This document shows positions 17,614 to 26,549 of a DNA stretch of 64,000 nt, piece by piece. The position numbers and the translations under genes were made by a program. The stretch lies in contig NZ_KZ679038.1 of NCBI RefSeq assembly GCF_003024195.1, positions 976,807-1,040,806 on the forward strand, written 5' to 3'. The DNA is from Streptomyces dioscori (GTDB lineage: Bacteria > Actinomycetota > Actinomycetes > Streptomycetales > Streptomycetaceae). Under the pieces are notes generated by a model, which searched no databases, was not told the origin of the DNA, and saw only the letters and a list, made by a program, of their open reading frames with translations. Within the stretch, counting starts at the first letter, position 1. Every line of letters starts with the position of its first letter.

Positions 17614-18758
17614 AGGCCACCCTGCGCACCGTACGGCTCACGCTCGCCGAGCCGCTGCGCATTTCCCGTTCCACGACGACCGCCCGCGACGCCGTCTGGC
17701 TCACGATCGAGCACGACGGCCTGCACGGCCACGGCGAGGCCGTCACCAGCGTCTACTACGGCCTCGACACCGACACCCTGCAACAGCGGTTGTACGCGTC
17801 CGGCCGCGACCTGGGCCGCTTCCCCGACCCCGAGAGCGCGCTGCGCGAGTGGTCGGCGCGGGACGGGCAGCCGGACGACCGGCCGCCCGCGGTGACCGCC
17901 GCCGTGGAGGCCGCGCTGCTCGACCTGTGCGGCAAGCGGTCCGGCACGCCCGTGTTCCGACTGCTCGGGGCCGAAAGCGATCGGCATGCTCCGGACGCCA
18001 CCACCGTCCCCACCGCCCGCACGGCGCGCACCATCGGCATCGTCCCGGTCCCGCACGCCGCCGCCCAGGCCCGCGCCCTCGTGACCGCCGGATTCACCCT
18101 CCTCAAGGCGAAGGCCGGCACCCCGGACCCGGAGGACGACCTCGCCCGCATACGCGCCATCCGTTCCGCCGCGCCCGACGTCCGGCTCCTGCTCGACCCC
18201 AACGGAGCCTGGACCACCGAACAGGCCCGCCATCTCCTGCCCCGGTACGCGGAGTTGGGCGTCGAGGCCGTCGAGCAGCCCCTCGCCCCCGGTGATCCGG
18301 AAGCCCTGGCACGGCTCGCCGAGCGTTCACCGCTGCCCGTGATCGCCGACGAGGACGCCGTCGGACTCGAAGACGTACGCCGTCTGGCGGGCCGGGTGCA
18401 CGGGGTGAACGTGAAGCTCGCCAAATGCGGTGGCCCCCGGGCCGCGCTGCGCATGGCCGAGCTGATCGCCGGGAGCGGCACCGAGCTGATGCTCGGCTGT
18501 CTCACCGCCAGCACGCTCGGCCTGGCGCCCGCAGTGCACCTCGCCGACCGCGCCCGCTGGGCCGACCTCGACGGGCATCTGCTGCTCGCCCACGACCCGT
18601 GGACCGGGATCGGCGGCACCGACGGCGCCGTACGGGCGAGTCGGCGTCCCGGACTCGGCGTACGGGAGAAGGACGAACACGAGACGGACGGAAACGAAAC
18701 GGACGGAAGCGAGACGGACGGGCAGCGGCGGCGTGCCGGAGAGGCGGAGGGTCCGTGA
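17610..18758 (+). CDS. Enolase-superfamily dipeptide epimerase-like enzyme
   Basis: 382 residues; the GTG overlaps the PLP-enzyme stop. All active-site elements of the muconate-lactonizing subgroup are visible: KAK at K166/K168, metal ligands D196 (LLLDPNGAW), E222 (VEQPL) and D247 (IADEDAVG), and the second base K269 (NVKLAKCGG). This pattern fits dipeptide epimerases and N-acylamino-acid racemases, which invert an alpha carbon via an enolate. In this operon it could set the stereochemistry of the ligase product. The C-terminus carries an odd hydrophilic tail of three ETDG repeats (HETDG, NETDG, SETDG) that the fold does not need. Confidence 0.85.
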   Translation: MKATLRTVRLTLAEPLRISRSTTTARDAVWLTIEHDGLHGHGEAVTSVYYGLDTDTLQQRLYASGRDLGRFPDPESALREWSARDGQPDDRPPAVTAAVEAALLDLCGKRSGTPVFRLLGAESDRHAPDATTVPTARTARTIGIVPVPHAAAQARALVTAGFTLLKAKAGTPDPEDDLARIRAIRSAAPDVRLLLDPNGAWTTEQARHLLPRYAELGVEAVEQPLAPGDPEALARLAERSPLPVIADEDAVGLEDVRRLAGRVHGVNVKLAKCGGPRAALRMAELIAGSGTELMLGCLTASTLGLAPAVHLADRARWADLDGHLLLAHDPWTGIGGTDGAVRASRRPGLGVREKDEHETDGNETDGSETDGQRRRAGEAEGP

Positions 18759-19993
18759 AGACGCTGTACGAGATACGCGGCTTCTCGCCCGCGATCCGGC
18801 TCCTCCTCGTCAACCAGTTCGGCGTCAACACCGGCTTCTACCTGCTCATCCCCTATCTGGCCACGCATCTGGGTGAGGACCTGGGCATGTCGGCGGCCGT
18901 CGTCGGGATCGTCCTCGGGGTGCGCAACCTCAGCCAGCAGGGACTGTTCCTCATCGGTGGTTCGGCCGCGGACCGGCTCGGCGCGCGCGGGGTGATCATC
19001 GCCGGCTGCGGGGTGCGTACCGCGGGCTTCGCGTTGTTCGCGCTCGGCGACGGGCTCGCGGTGCTGCTGGCCGCGTCCGTGCTGAGCGGGCTCGCCGGGG
19101 CGCTGTTCAACCCGGCCGTGCGGACCTACCTCGCGCAGGAGGCGGGCGAGCGCAAGGCCGAGGCGTTCGCGCTGTTCAACGTGTTCGCGACGACCGGGGC
19201 GCTGGTGGGGCCGCTGCTCGGCAGTGTGCTGCTGCTGGTCGACTTCCGGGCGTCCGCGCTCACCGCCGCCGGGATCTTCGCGGTGCTCACCGTGGCGCAG
19301 GCCCTGGTGCTGCCCGCGCGGGCGGTGCCGCCGAGTGCGGGCGGTGTGCTCGCGGACTGGCGCGAGGTGGTCGGCAACCGCGCCTTCCTCGCCTTCTCGC
19401 TGGCCATGGTCGGCATGTTCACCCTGGAGAACCAGCTGTATCTGCTGCTGCCCGACGGGGCCCGCCGGGCCACGGGCTGGGACGGTGCGGCCGGACTGGT
19501 CTTCCTCGTGGGCACGCTCGCCAATCTCGCCCTGCAGATGCGGCTCACCCGGGCGCTCAAGCCTTATGGCAGAAGGGCGATCGGCGCCGGACTCGCCCTG
19601 ATGGGACTCGCCTTCCTGCCGCCGATGCTGGTGTCGGGGGCCGGCTCCCCCGAGCTGTGGCACGCCGTTCCCGTCCTCGTGGGCGTGCTGCTCCTCTACG
19701 TGGGTGTCATGGTCGCGCAGCCCTTCGTGATGGAGCTGATCCCCGGCTTCGGACGACCGGAGCTGACCGGCACCTACTTCGGCATCTTCTACATGGTGTC
19801 GGGGATCGCCGCGGCCGTCGGCAACACGGCCGTGGGCTGGGCCATGGACGCCGGTGACCGGCAGGACGCGGCCTGGCTGCCCTGGGCCTGCTGCCTGGTG
19901 TTCGGGCTGGCGTCGGCGGCCGGATTCACCTGGCTGCGCCGCCTCGGAGCTCTGCCCGTGCGTCCCGCTCCTGCCGTGGAGGCGACGGTATGA
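18755..19993 (+). CDS. MFS transporter, putative metallophore exporter
   Basis: 412 residues with about 12 hydrophobic helices; the GTG overlaps the epimerase stop. The loop after helix 2 is RNLSQQGLFLIGGSAADRLGARG, a form of the MFS motif A. FNPAVRTYLAQEA follows. The family is the drug/siderophore-type MFS, which uses proton exchange. Between biosynthetic genes and an ABC importer, it most likely exports the finished product, as CntE does for staphylopine. The substrate is inferred from context only. Confidence 0.85.
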   Translation: MKTLYEIRGFSPAIRLLLVNQFGVNTGFYLLIPYLATHLGEDLGMSAAVVGIVLGVRNLSQQGLFLIGGSAADRLGARGVIIAGCGVRTAGFALFALGDGLAVLLAASVLSGLAGALFNPAVRTYLAQEAGERKAEAFALFNVFATTGALVGPLLGSVLLLVDFRASALTAAGIFAVLTVAQALVLPARAVPPSAGGVLADWREVVGNRAFLAFSLAMVGMFTLENQLYLLLPDGARRATGWDGAAGLVFLVGTLANLALQMRLTRALKPYGRRAIGAGLALMGLAFLPPMLVSGAGSPELWHAVPVLVGVLLLYVGVMVAQPFVMELIPGFGRPELTGTYFGIFYMVSGIAAAVGNTAVGWAMDAGDRQDAAWLPWACCLVFGLASAAGFTWLRRLGALPVRPAPAVEATV

Positions 19994-20820
19994 CGAGCGG
20001 CAACCTGCTGACCGACAACCCGGAGCTGTACGAGGCCAGGTTCCCCGATCCCGAACGGCTGGCCGGGCGTTGGGCGGAGGACTGTCTGCGCCGGTACGCG
20101 GCCGGGCCGAGCGTCCTGGACCTGGGCTGCGGTACCGGGCGCGACGCGGCCCAACTGCACAGCGCGGGCAGGTCGGTTGTCGGCGCCGACCTCTCCGAGG
20201 AGATGCTGGCGTACGCCCGCGACCGGCACCCCGGCCCGCGGTACGTACGCGCCGATCTGCGGAACTTCTCCCTCGGGCCCGCCGCACCCCTCGTACCCCT
20301 CGCACCCGGCGAACCCGGCGCACCCGGTGTCTTCGACGCGGTGGTGTGCCTGGACAGTGCGCTGCTGTACTGCCACACCAACGACGAACTGGACGGCTTT
20401 CTCTCCTCCTGCCGCCGGAACCTGGCTCCCGGCGGGCTCCTCGTCGCGGAGATGCGCAACGGCGCCTACTTCCTCGGCCGGAACGACCTGCTGGACACGC
20501 CCAGGGACAACTCCCTGACCTGGCAGGGCGTTTCCTACCGTTCCACCACCACTCTGCGCATCGACCGCACCGCGCAACTCCTGCGCCGTACCCGCGTCTG
20601 GACCACCGACGACGGCTCGGCCCCCGTCGAACAGCGCTCGGCCTGGCGGCTGCTCCTCCCGCAGGAACTGCGCCACTTCCTGACCGCGCACGGTTTCACC
20701 GTGCTGGAGCTGCACGACGGTCCGGGGCCACGTACCGAACCGCCGTGGCAGGAGGGCGACCTGCCCGGCACGGCAGCCGATGCCGACCGGCTGCACGTGG
20801 TGGCACGCCTCGCCGGCTGA
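19990..20820 (+). CDS. SAM-dependent methyltransferase of the metallophore operon
   Basis: 276 residues; the ATG overlaps the MFS stop. Class I methyltransferase with motif I VLDLGCGTGRDAAQL, VVGADLSEEMLAYARDRHPG and LAPGGLLVAEMRNGAYFLG. It could N- or O-methylate an intermediate of the pathway. A small Pro/Leu repeat (PLVPLAPGEPGAPGV) lies in a surface loop after the DLRNFSLG strand. This is the last of the tightly overlapped biosynthesis/export genes; the importer genes begin 55 bp later. Confidence 0.88.
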   Translation: MTSGNLLTDNPELYEARFPDPERLAGRWAEDCLRRYAAGPSVLDLGCGTGRDAAQLHSAGRSVVGADLSEEMLAYARDRHPGPRYVRADLRNFSLGPAAPLVPLAPGEPGAPGVFDAVVCLDSALLYCHTNDELDGFLSSCRRNLAPGGLLVAEMRNGAYFLGRNDLLDTPRDNSLTWQGVSYRSTTTLRIDRTAQLLRRTRVWTTDDGSAPVEQRSAWRLLLPQELRHFLTAHGFTVLELHDGPGPRTEPPWQEGDLPGTAADADRLHVVARLAG

Positions 20821-20875
20821 CCGCGCCGCACACACCTCACGCACCGCACGCACCTCACACAGCAAGGACAACCAC

Positions 20876-22456
20876 ATGCAGGACTATCCCGGCCTCCGTC
20901 GCAGGGGCCTTCTCGCGGCGGCCTCCGGTATCGGCGCCCTCACGCTCGTCGGCTGCGGCGGCTCGGGCTCAGGCAACGGCAGCGACGGAGCCGACGGAGG
21001 CGGCGACGGGAAGCCCAGGCGCGGCGGACGGCTGCGGGCCGCCTTCGCGGGCGGCGGCGCGAGCGAGACGCTCGATCCGCATCTGGCCAACCTGTTCGCC
21101 GACGTGGCCCGCGCCAAGGCGCTCTTCGACAAGCTGGCCGACTACGGGGACGATCTGTCCGCCCAGCCGCGCCTGGCCTCCGGCTGGGAGCCGAACGCGG
21201 GGCTCGACCGCTGGAAGGTCACCCTGCGCAAGGCCGACTTCCACGACGGTAAGCCCGTCACCGCCGAGGACGTCCTGTTCAGCTACCGCCGGATCGCCGA
21301 TCCCGAGAAGACGTTCCGTGCGAAGGCGTCCCTCGAACCGATCGATCTCAAGGCGAGCCGGGCGGTGGACGAGCGGACCGTCGAGTTCGTGCTCAAGCGG
21401 CCGACGGCCGAGTTCCCCAATGTGCTGGCCGCGTTCGGCGCGTACATCGTTCCCGACGGGTCCTCCGCGGCCGACTTCGACAAGAAGCCGGTCGGTTCGG
21501 GACCGTTCCGCTTCGTGTCGTTCGCGCCCGGCCGCTCGGCGGTCTTCCGGCGCAACGACGACCACTGGGACGGCGCCCCGCACCTCGACGAGGTGGAGTT
21601 CGTCGTCGCCAACGAGGAGTCCGCGCGGGTCAACGCCCTGCTCGGCGGACAGGTCGAGTACGCCCATGAACTGAACCCGACGACCGCCCGCGCCCACGAG
21701 GGCAAGGGGCAGATCGAGATCGTACGGCTGCGCAACAGCGCCATGCAGGCCTTCGCCATGAAGACCGACCGGGCGCCCTTCGACGACAAGCGGGTCCGGG
21801 AGGCGTTCTTCCTCATCGCCGACCGCCAAGAACTCGTCGACGGGGCGCTGTCCGGGGCAGGCGTGGTCGGCAACGACCTCTTCGGCAAGGGGTACGAGTA
21901 CTACGCCGACGGGCTTCCGCAGCGCGAGCAGGACCTCGACCGGGCGCGGTCCCTCCTGAAGCAGGCGGGCGCCGAGAAGCTGAAGGTCACCCTGGACACC
22001 TCGGCGGTCGCGGCCGGGTTCACCGAGGCGGCCAGCATCTTCCGCGACCAGGCCGCCGAGGCCGGCGTGACGGTCGAGGTCAGGATGGGCAGCAAGGACT
22101 CGTACTGGGCCGACATCCTCGACTCCGGGACCCTGTGCTGCTACCGCTCCGGAGCCATGCCCATCGAGGCGCACATCTCGCAGCGGCTGCTCACCGACTC
22201 CACCACCAACGCCACCAGGTGGCACCACAAGGACTTCGACGCGCTCTACCAGCAGGCGCAGGCCACGAAGGACAGCGAGGAGCGCGCCGCGGTGTTCGGC
22301 CGGATGCAGCGCAGGCTGTACGCCGAGGGCGGCTTCCTGGTGTGGGGGTTCGCCGACTGGATCATCGGAACCGCTCGTACTGTCAAGGGAGTTGACCGCA
22401 AGGCGCCCGCCAACACGCTCGACTGGGCGCGGTTCGACAAGGTCTGGCTGGCGTGA
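20876..22456 (+). CDS. Lipoprotein substrate-binding component, SBP_bac_5 family
   Basis: 526 residues. The N-terminus LRRRGLLAAASGIGALTLVGC is a lipoprotein signal (basic/Tat-like) with lipobox cysteine at C27. The body is the peptide/nickel/opine binding fold: DPHLANLFADVARAKALFDKL, WKVTLRKADFHDGKPVTAEDVLFSYRRI, and PVGSGPFRFVSF. The family includes DppA, NikA and the staphylopine receptor CntA. The gene starts 55 bp after the methyltransferase and overlaps the first permease by GTGA. It should capture the returning metal complex outside the membrane. Confidence 0.93.
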   Translation: MQDYPGLRRRGLLAAASGIGALTLVGCGGSGSGNGSDGADGGGDGKPRRGGRLRAAFAGGGASETLDPHLANLFADVARAKALFDKLADYGDDLSAQPRLASGWEPNAGLDRWKVTLRKADFHDGKPVTAEDVLFSYRRIADPEKTFRAKASLEPIDLKASRAVDERTVEFVLKRPTAEFPNVLAAFGAYIVPDGSSAADFDKKPVGSGPFRFVSFAPGRSAVFRRNDDHWDGAPHLDEVEFVVANEESARVNALLGGQVEYAHELNPTTARAHEGKGQIEIVRLRNSAMQAFAMKTDRAPFDDKRVREAFFLIADRQELVDGALSGAGVVGNDLFGKGYEYYADGLPQREQDLDRARSLLKQAGAEKLKVTLDTSAVAAGFTEAASIFRDQAAEAGVTVEVRMGSKDSYWADILDSGTLCCYRSGAMPIEAHISQRLLTDSTTNATRWHHKDFDALYQQAQATKDSEERAAVFGRMQRRLYAEGGFLVWGFADWIIGTARTVKGVDRKAPANTLDWARFDKVWLA

Positions 22457-23406
22457 GCGGACTCGGTTCCTGGGCGGCCCGGCGGCTGCTGCTCGGTGGT
22501 GTGCAGACCGTGGCCGTGGTGCTGCTGGTCTTCGCACTCACCGAGGCGCTGCCGGGTGACGCGGCGGTGGCCCTCGCCGGGGACCAGCCCGACCCGGCGC
22601 GGATCGCCGCCATCCGCGAGGCGATGGACCTGGACAGGCCCGCGTACGAACGGCTCGCCGACTGGACGGCCGGGCTCCTGCACGCCGACTTCGGCACCTC
22701 CCTGGCCTCCGGGCGGCCCGTCACCTCGTACCTCTCCGGTGCCTTCGGGCCGACGCTGCTGCTCGCCGGGCTCACCGTGGTGCTGCTGGTGCCGGTCGGG
22801 GTCGGGCTCGGGGTGCTGGCAGCGCGGTTCGAGGGGCGGCTCGTGGACCGGCTGGTCAGTGCGGTGACGCTGGGGGTGTACGCGGTACCGGAGTTCGCGT
22901 TCGGGGTGCTGCTCGTGACCGTGTTCGCGCTGCGGCTCGACTGGCTGCCGCCGACGGCGGTCGGCTACGGCACCGACCTGCTCGCGCATCCGGCCGCCCT
23001 GGTCCTGCCGGTGCTCGTCCTCCTCTCCCGTCCGGTGTGCTCACTGTCCCGGCTCGTACGCGCCGGAATGATCGACGCGCTCGCCTCGCCGTACGTCGCG
23101 CATGCCCGGCGGTACGGGATTCCGGGCGCCCGGGTCCGGTACGCGCACGCCCTGCCGAACGCGGTCGCGCCGGCCGCTCAGCAACTCGCCCGTACCGTCG
23201 ACTGGTTGCTGTGCGGGGTGATCGTGGTGGAGGCCCTGTTCGTGATCCCCGGCCTGGGAACCGTGCTGATGAACGCCGTTGCCGAGCGTGATGTGCCCGT
23301 GGTGCAGGGCCTCGCGGTGGTCTTCGGACTGATCACGGTGGTGCTGAACCTGGGGGCCGATCTGGTCGCCCACCGGTTCGCGCCGCGGGCGGAGGTGGCC
23401 GCGTGA
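22453..23406 (+). CDS. ABC permease, DppB/NikB type
   Basis: 317 residues; the GTG overlaps the binding-protein stop. About six membrane helices. The N-terminus RRLLLGGVQTVAVVLLVFALTEALPGD is typical of DppB-type permeases. The ATPase-contact loop is ALASPYVAHARRYGIPGARVRYAHALPNA, followed by VEALFVIPGLGTVLMNAV. It forms the channel with the next gene product for import of peptide-like or metal-complexed substrates. Confidence 0.93.
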   Translation: MSGLGSWAARRLLLGGVQTVAVVLLVFALTEALPGDAAVALAGDQPDPARIAAIREAMDLDRPAYERLADWTAGLLHADFGTSLASGRPVTSYLSGAFGPTLLLAGLTVVLLVPVGVGLGVLAARFEGRLVDRLVSAVTLGVYAVPEFAFGVLLVTVFALRLDWLPPTAVGYGTDLLAHPAALVLPVLVLLSRPVCSLSRLVRAGMIDALASPYVAHARRYGIPGARVRYAHALPNAVAPAAQQLARTVDWLLCGVIVVEALFVIPGLGTVLMNAVAERDVPVVQGLAVVFGLITVVLNLGADLVAHRFAPRAEVAA

Positions 23407-24230
23407 GAGCGCTTGGCCGCGTGCAAGTACTCAAGAGAAGGCTGCCGTTCGGGCGTTTCGCGCTCGGCGCCGTCCTGGTGGGTGTGCCGCTCGCGCTCGC
23501 TCTGCTCGGGCCGCTGACCGTGGGCGGTCCGGGGCCGCGGGCCGCCTCGTTCACGCTCGGCGACGGGCACTGGCTCGGCACGGACTTCGTGGGGCGTGAC
23601 GTGTGGCGGCAGGTGCTGCTCGGCGGCCGGCCCGTGGTGGTCGTCGCGCTCACGGCGACGGCGCTGGCGTATCTGGTGGCGCTTCCGGTCGGGCTGATCA
23701 GCGCGCTGACGCACCGGACCTGGCTGGAGGAGACACTGATGCGGCCGCTGGACGTGCTGCTCGCCGTACCGTCCCTGCTGATGATCCTGCTGGTGGCCTC
23801 CGTGTTCTCGCCCGGCGCCACCGGGCTGGCGCTGCTGGTGGCACTCGTGAACATCCCGGACGCCGCGCGTATCGTACGGGCCGCAGCCGCCGACGTGGCC
23901 TCCCGGCCGGCGGTGGAGGCGCTCCGGATGCAGGGCGAGTCGTGGTGGCGTATCGCCGTGGGCCATGTCGGCCGGTCGATCCTGCGCCCGCTCGCCGCCG
24001 ACGCGGGGATACGGCTGACCGGTGTCCTGTATCTGGTGGCGACGGCCGCGTTCCTGGGCATCGGGGTGGCGCCGGACGCGGCCGACTGGGCGGTGATGGT
24101 CGACCGCAACCGAACAGGGCTGTTCGTGCAGCCCTGGGCCGTGGTCGTCCCCGCGCTGCTCATCGTGGCCCTGACCATGGGCAGCAATCTGCTCTGCGAC
24201 GCGGCACTCAGGAAGGGGCCGCGTTCATGA
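23403..24230 (+). CDS. ABC permease, DppC/NikC type
   Basis: 275 residues; the GTG overlaps the DppB-like stop. It shows LGTDFVGRDVWRQVLLGGRPVVVVAL, the standard DppC motif, and the EAA loop EALRMQGESWWRIAVGHVGRSILRPL. YLVATAAFLGIGVAPDAADWAVMV follows. It pairs with the preceding permease. It overlaps the ATPase gene by ATGA. Confidence 0.93.
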   Translation: MRALGRVQVLKRRLPFGRFALGAVLVGVPLALALLGPLTVGGPGPRAASFTLGDGHWLGTDFVGRDVWRQVLLGGRPVVVVALTATALAYLVALPVGLISALTHRTWLEETLMRPLDVLLAVPSLLMILLVASVFSPGATGLALLVALVNIPDAARIVRAAAADVASRPAVEALRMQGESWWRIAVGHVGRSILRPLAADAGIRLTGVLYLVATAAFLGIGVAPDAADWAVMVDRNRTGLFVQPWAVVVPALLIVALTMGSNLLCDAALRKGPRS

Positions 24231-25822
24231 ACGGGCCGGGTGAATCGGGCGGAACCGGCGAGACGGGCGAGCCCTTGGCGGTGGCGGAGATCGAGGGGCT
24301 GACCGTGGAGGTCGGTGGCAGACACATCGTCGACGGAGTGAGCCTGCGGGTGCTGCCCGGACAGGTGACCGCGCTGGTCGGGGCCTCCGGCAGCGGGAAG
24401 ACGACCACGGGGCGTGCGCTGCTGGGCGAGTTCCCGCCAGGGGCGCGCGTGGAGGGTTCCGTACGGGTGGCGGACGCCTTGGTCGGTTACGTCCCGCAGC
24501 ATCCGGCGACGGTGCTCAATCCCGCGCGGCGGGTGGGGGCGCTGCTGCACGACATCGCGCGCACTCAGGTGCGCGAGTTGCCTCGCCGTGACCGGCGCCC
24601 GGCGGCCCGGGAGCAAGTCCTCACCGCCCTGGAAGCCGCACAACTCCCCGATGGAGAGGCTCTGTTGCGACGTTACCCGCATCAGCTCTCGGGCGGTCAG
24701 CAGCAACGGCTGGTCCTCGCCCAGGCGTTGTTGCTCGGCGCCCGGGTCGTCGTCGCGGACGAGCCCACCACCGGTCAGGACGCGCTCACCAGACGCCGGG
24801 TCGTGGACGAGCTGGCGGCGGTCGCCGCGCGCGGGATCGGGGTGGTCCTGCTCAGCCACGATCTGGAGACGGTCCGCGCGCTCGCCGACGAGGTACTGGT
24901 CATGCGGGACGGCCAGGTCGTGGAAGCGGGCCCGGTGGAGCGGGTGTGGCGGGCTCCCGCCCACCCCTGGACACGCCAACTCCTGGCAGTGCGGGAGCCG
25001 TTGGCGGACGCCGCTCGACAGGGCCCGCGCCCGGAGGCCGTACTGCGGGTCCAGGGCCTCCGGGCCCGGCACCGGCCCGGCGTCGAGGTGCTGCGCGTCC
25101 CCGAACTCGCCGTGCACCCCGGCGAATGCCTCGCCGTGCTCGGCCGTTCGGGAAGCGGCAAGACGACGCTCGCCCGCTGTCTCGCCGGACTCCATCGCAC
25201 GTACGAGGGAGAGGTGCTGCTCGACGGGGTCCCGCTCCCGCGCAGTCTGCGGGACCGGGGGCGGGACCGGCTGGCGGCCGTGCAGTACGTCTTCCAGGAC
25301 GCGCGCGCCTCCTTCGACGAGCACCGGCCGGTCCTGGACCAGGTGGCCCGCACGGCGGTGAGACTGCGCGGGGTTGCCACGTCGGAGGCACGGGCGGCGG
25401 CGTCGACGACTCTCAACAGCCTCGGCCTCAGCGACGAGTCGGCGGCGCGACTCCCCGCCCTGCTGTCCGGCGGTGAGCTTCAGCGGGCCGCGCTCGCCAG
25501 GGCGCTGCTCGCACGGCCACGGGTCCTGGTGTGCGACGAGATCACCTCCGGGCTCGACACGGTCACCCGCCGGGGCCTCCTCGACCTGCTCGCCGGGCTG
25601 CTCCGCGACCGCGACGACCTCTGCCTCGTCCTCATCACCCACGACCTCGACACGGCCCGGCTCGCCACGAGGATCGCGGTGCTGGACGGCGGGGAGGTGG
25701 TCGAACAGGGCCCGGCGCGGGACGTCCTCACGGCTCCCGCGCATCCGTTCACCGTGTCGTTGGTCCAGTCGTCGGAGGAGTTGGCGGCGAGGTCGTCGGG
25801 GCGGTTGGCGGGGCAGGTCTGA
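24227..25822 (+). CDS. ABC ATPase with two fused nucleotide-binding domains
   Basis: 531 residues; the ATG overlaps the DppC-like stop. Two complete ATPase domains are fused. The first has Walker A VGASGSGKTT, signature LSGGQQQRLVLAQAL and Walker B VVVADEPTT. The second has LGRSGSGKTT, signature LSGGELQRAALARAL and VLVCDEIT. The order equals DppD-DppF joined in one chain, as in other actinobacterial Dpp/Nik-type importers. It powers uptake by the two permeases. It ends the ten-gene run. Confidence 0.93.
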   Translation: MNGPGESGGTGETGEPLAVAEIEGLTVEVGGRHIVDGVSLRVLPGQVTALVGASGSGKTTTGRALLGEFPPGARVEGSVRVADALVGYVPQHPATVLNPARRVGALLHDIARTQVRELPRRDRRPAAREQVLTALEAAQLPDGEALLRRYPHQLSGGQQQRLVLAQALLLGARVVVADEPTTGQDALTRRRVVDELAAVAARGIGVVLLSHDLETVRALADEVLVMRDGQVVEAGPVERVWRAPAHPWTRQLLAVREPLADAARQGPRPEAVLRVQGLRARHRPGVEVLRVPELAVHPGECLAVLGRSGSGKTTLARCLAGLHRTYEGEVLLDGVPLPRSLRDRGRDRLAAVQYVFQDARASFDEHRPVLDQVARTAVRLRGVATSEARAAASTTLNSLGLSDESAARLPALLSGGELQRAALARALLARPRVLVCDEITSGLDTVTRRGLLDLLAGLLRDRDDLCLVLITHDLDTARLATRIAVLDGGEVVEQGPARDVLTAPAHPFTVSLVQSSEELAARSSGRLAGQV

Positions 25823-25834
25823 TCGTGGTGCCGC

Positions 25835-26398
25835 TCAGCGGAAGTCCACCTCCACCGGGTCCGCCGCCACCCTGGTACGGGGCACGCGCGCGACGAGGGC
25901 CAGGAGGTCCTCCCGCGCGGTGCCGACGGGCACGCCGAAGCCGCCCAGCCAGTCCTCGGGCCTGGCGGCGTCGGTGTCGAGTGTGAGGGTGTAGAGGTAG
26001 CGCCCGGGTCGTCGGGGGGTGAAATGCGCGAAGGTCATGAGGGGCAGGCAGCCAGGGCCCGAGGACGGGTCCCAGGACTGGCCCGGCGACAGTTTGCGCA
26101 GGTCAGACGGGCGCAGGGGGCCGACGAGGGGGTCCTCGGCCGGCGCGGGGGACGCCACGACGGTGCCGTACTCGGCGGGGCACGCGACCCTGCCTTCTCC
26201 TTCAGCGTCCCCTTCGCCGTCGCCGGCTCGCGTGACGGTCGGCCGGTAGTGCGGGAAGCGCAGGCCGTTCTCGGAGCCGTCGAGCACGCCCGCGATCCAC
26301 AGGTCGTGGTCGCCGGTGTTGCGGAGCTCCACCCGCACGGCGGCCGGGCGGCCGAGGGGCTGGGGGCCGCTCGGCCCGTACAGGACGAGGTCGATCAC
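25835..26398 (-). CDS. Hypothetical protein with Ig-like beta character
   Basis: 187 residues, probably GTG start. It opens VLYGPSGPQPLGRPAAVRVELRNTGDHDLWIAG, a beta-sandwich-like pattern, and ends near GRYLYTLTLDTDA and VPRTRVAADPVEVDF. There is no signal peptide and no membrane helix. Two cysteines are present. The fold impression resembles the beta domain near the C-terminus of the metzincin-like protein encoded upstream on the same strand, so the two may be functionally linked, though a strong hairpin separates them. Function unknown. Confidence 0.6.
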   Translation of the reverse strand: MIDLVLYGPSGPQPLGRPAAVRVELRNTGDHDLWIAGVLDGSENGLRFPHYRPTVTRAGDGEGDAEGEGRVACPAEYGTVVASPAPAEDPLVGPLRPSDLRKLSPGQSWDPSSGPGCLPLMTFAHFTPRRPGRYLYTLTLDTDAARPEDWLGGFGVPVGTAREDLLALVARVPRTRVAADPVEVDFR

Positions 26399-26487
26399 TC
26401 GGCTGCTCCCCTCCCGTGCCTCTGATTCCCCGGCCCCCGGGTTCCGGGGCCGGTGGGCCCGATGCTGCCACAGGCGAGGCGGCCGGA

Positions 26488-26528
26488 GAGGGCGCTCACG
26501 GGCAGAGGGGTGTCCCGTGAGCGCCCTC
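26488..26528 (-). terminator. Strong hairpin terminator
   Basis: Arms GAGGGCGCTCACGGG and CCCGTGAGCGCCCTC form a perfect 15-bp stem with an 11-nt loop, 22 bp after the stop of the metzincin-like gene (minus strand). No T-run follows, which is normal for Streptomyces terminators. Confidence 0.8.
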
Positions 26529-26549
26529 CTGGGCGCGGGGCGGCCGGGG

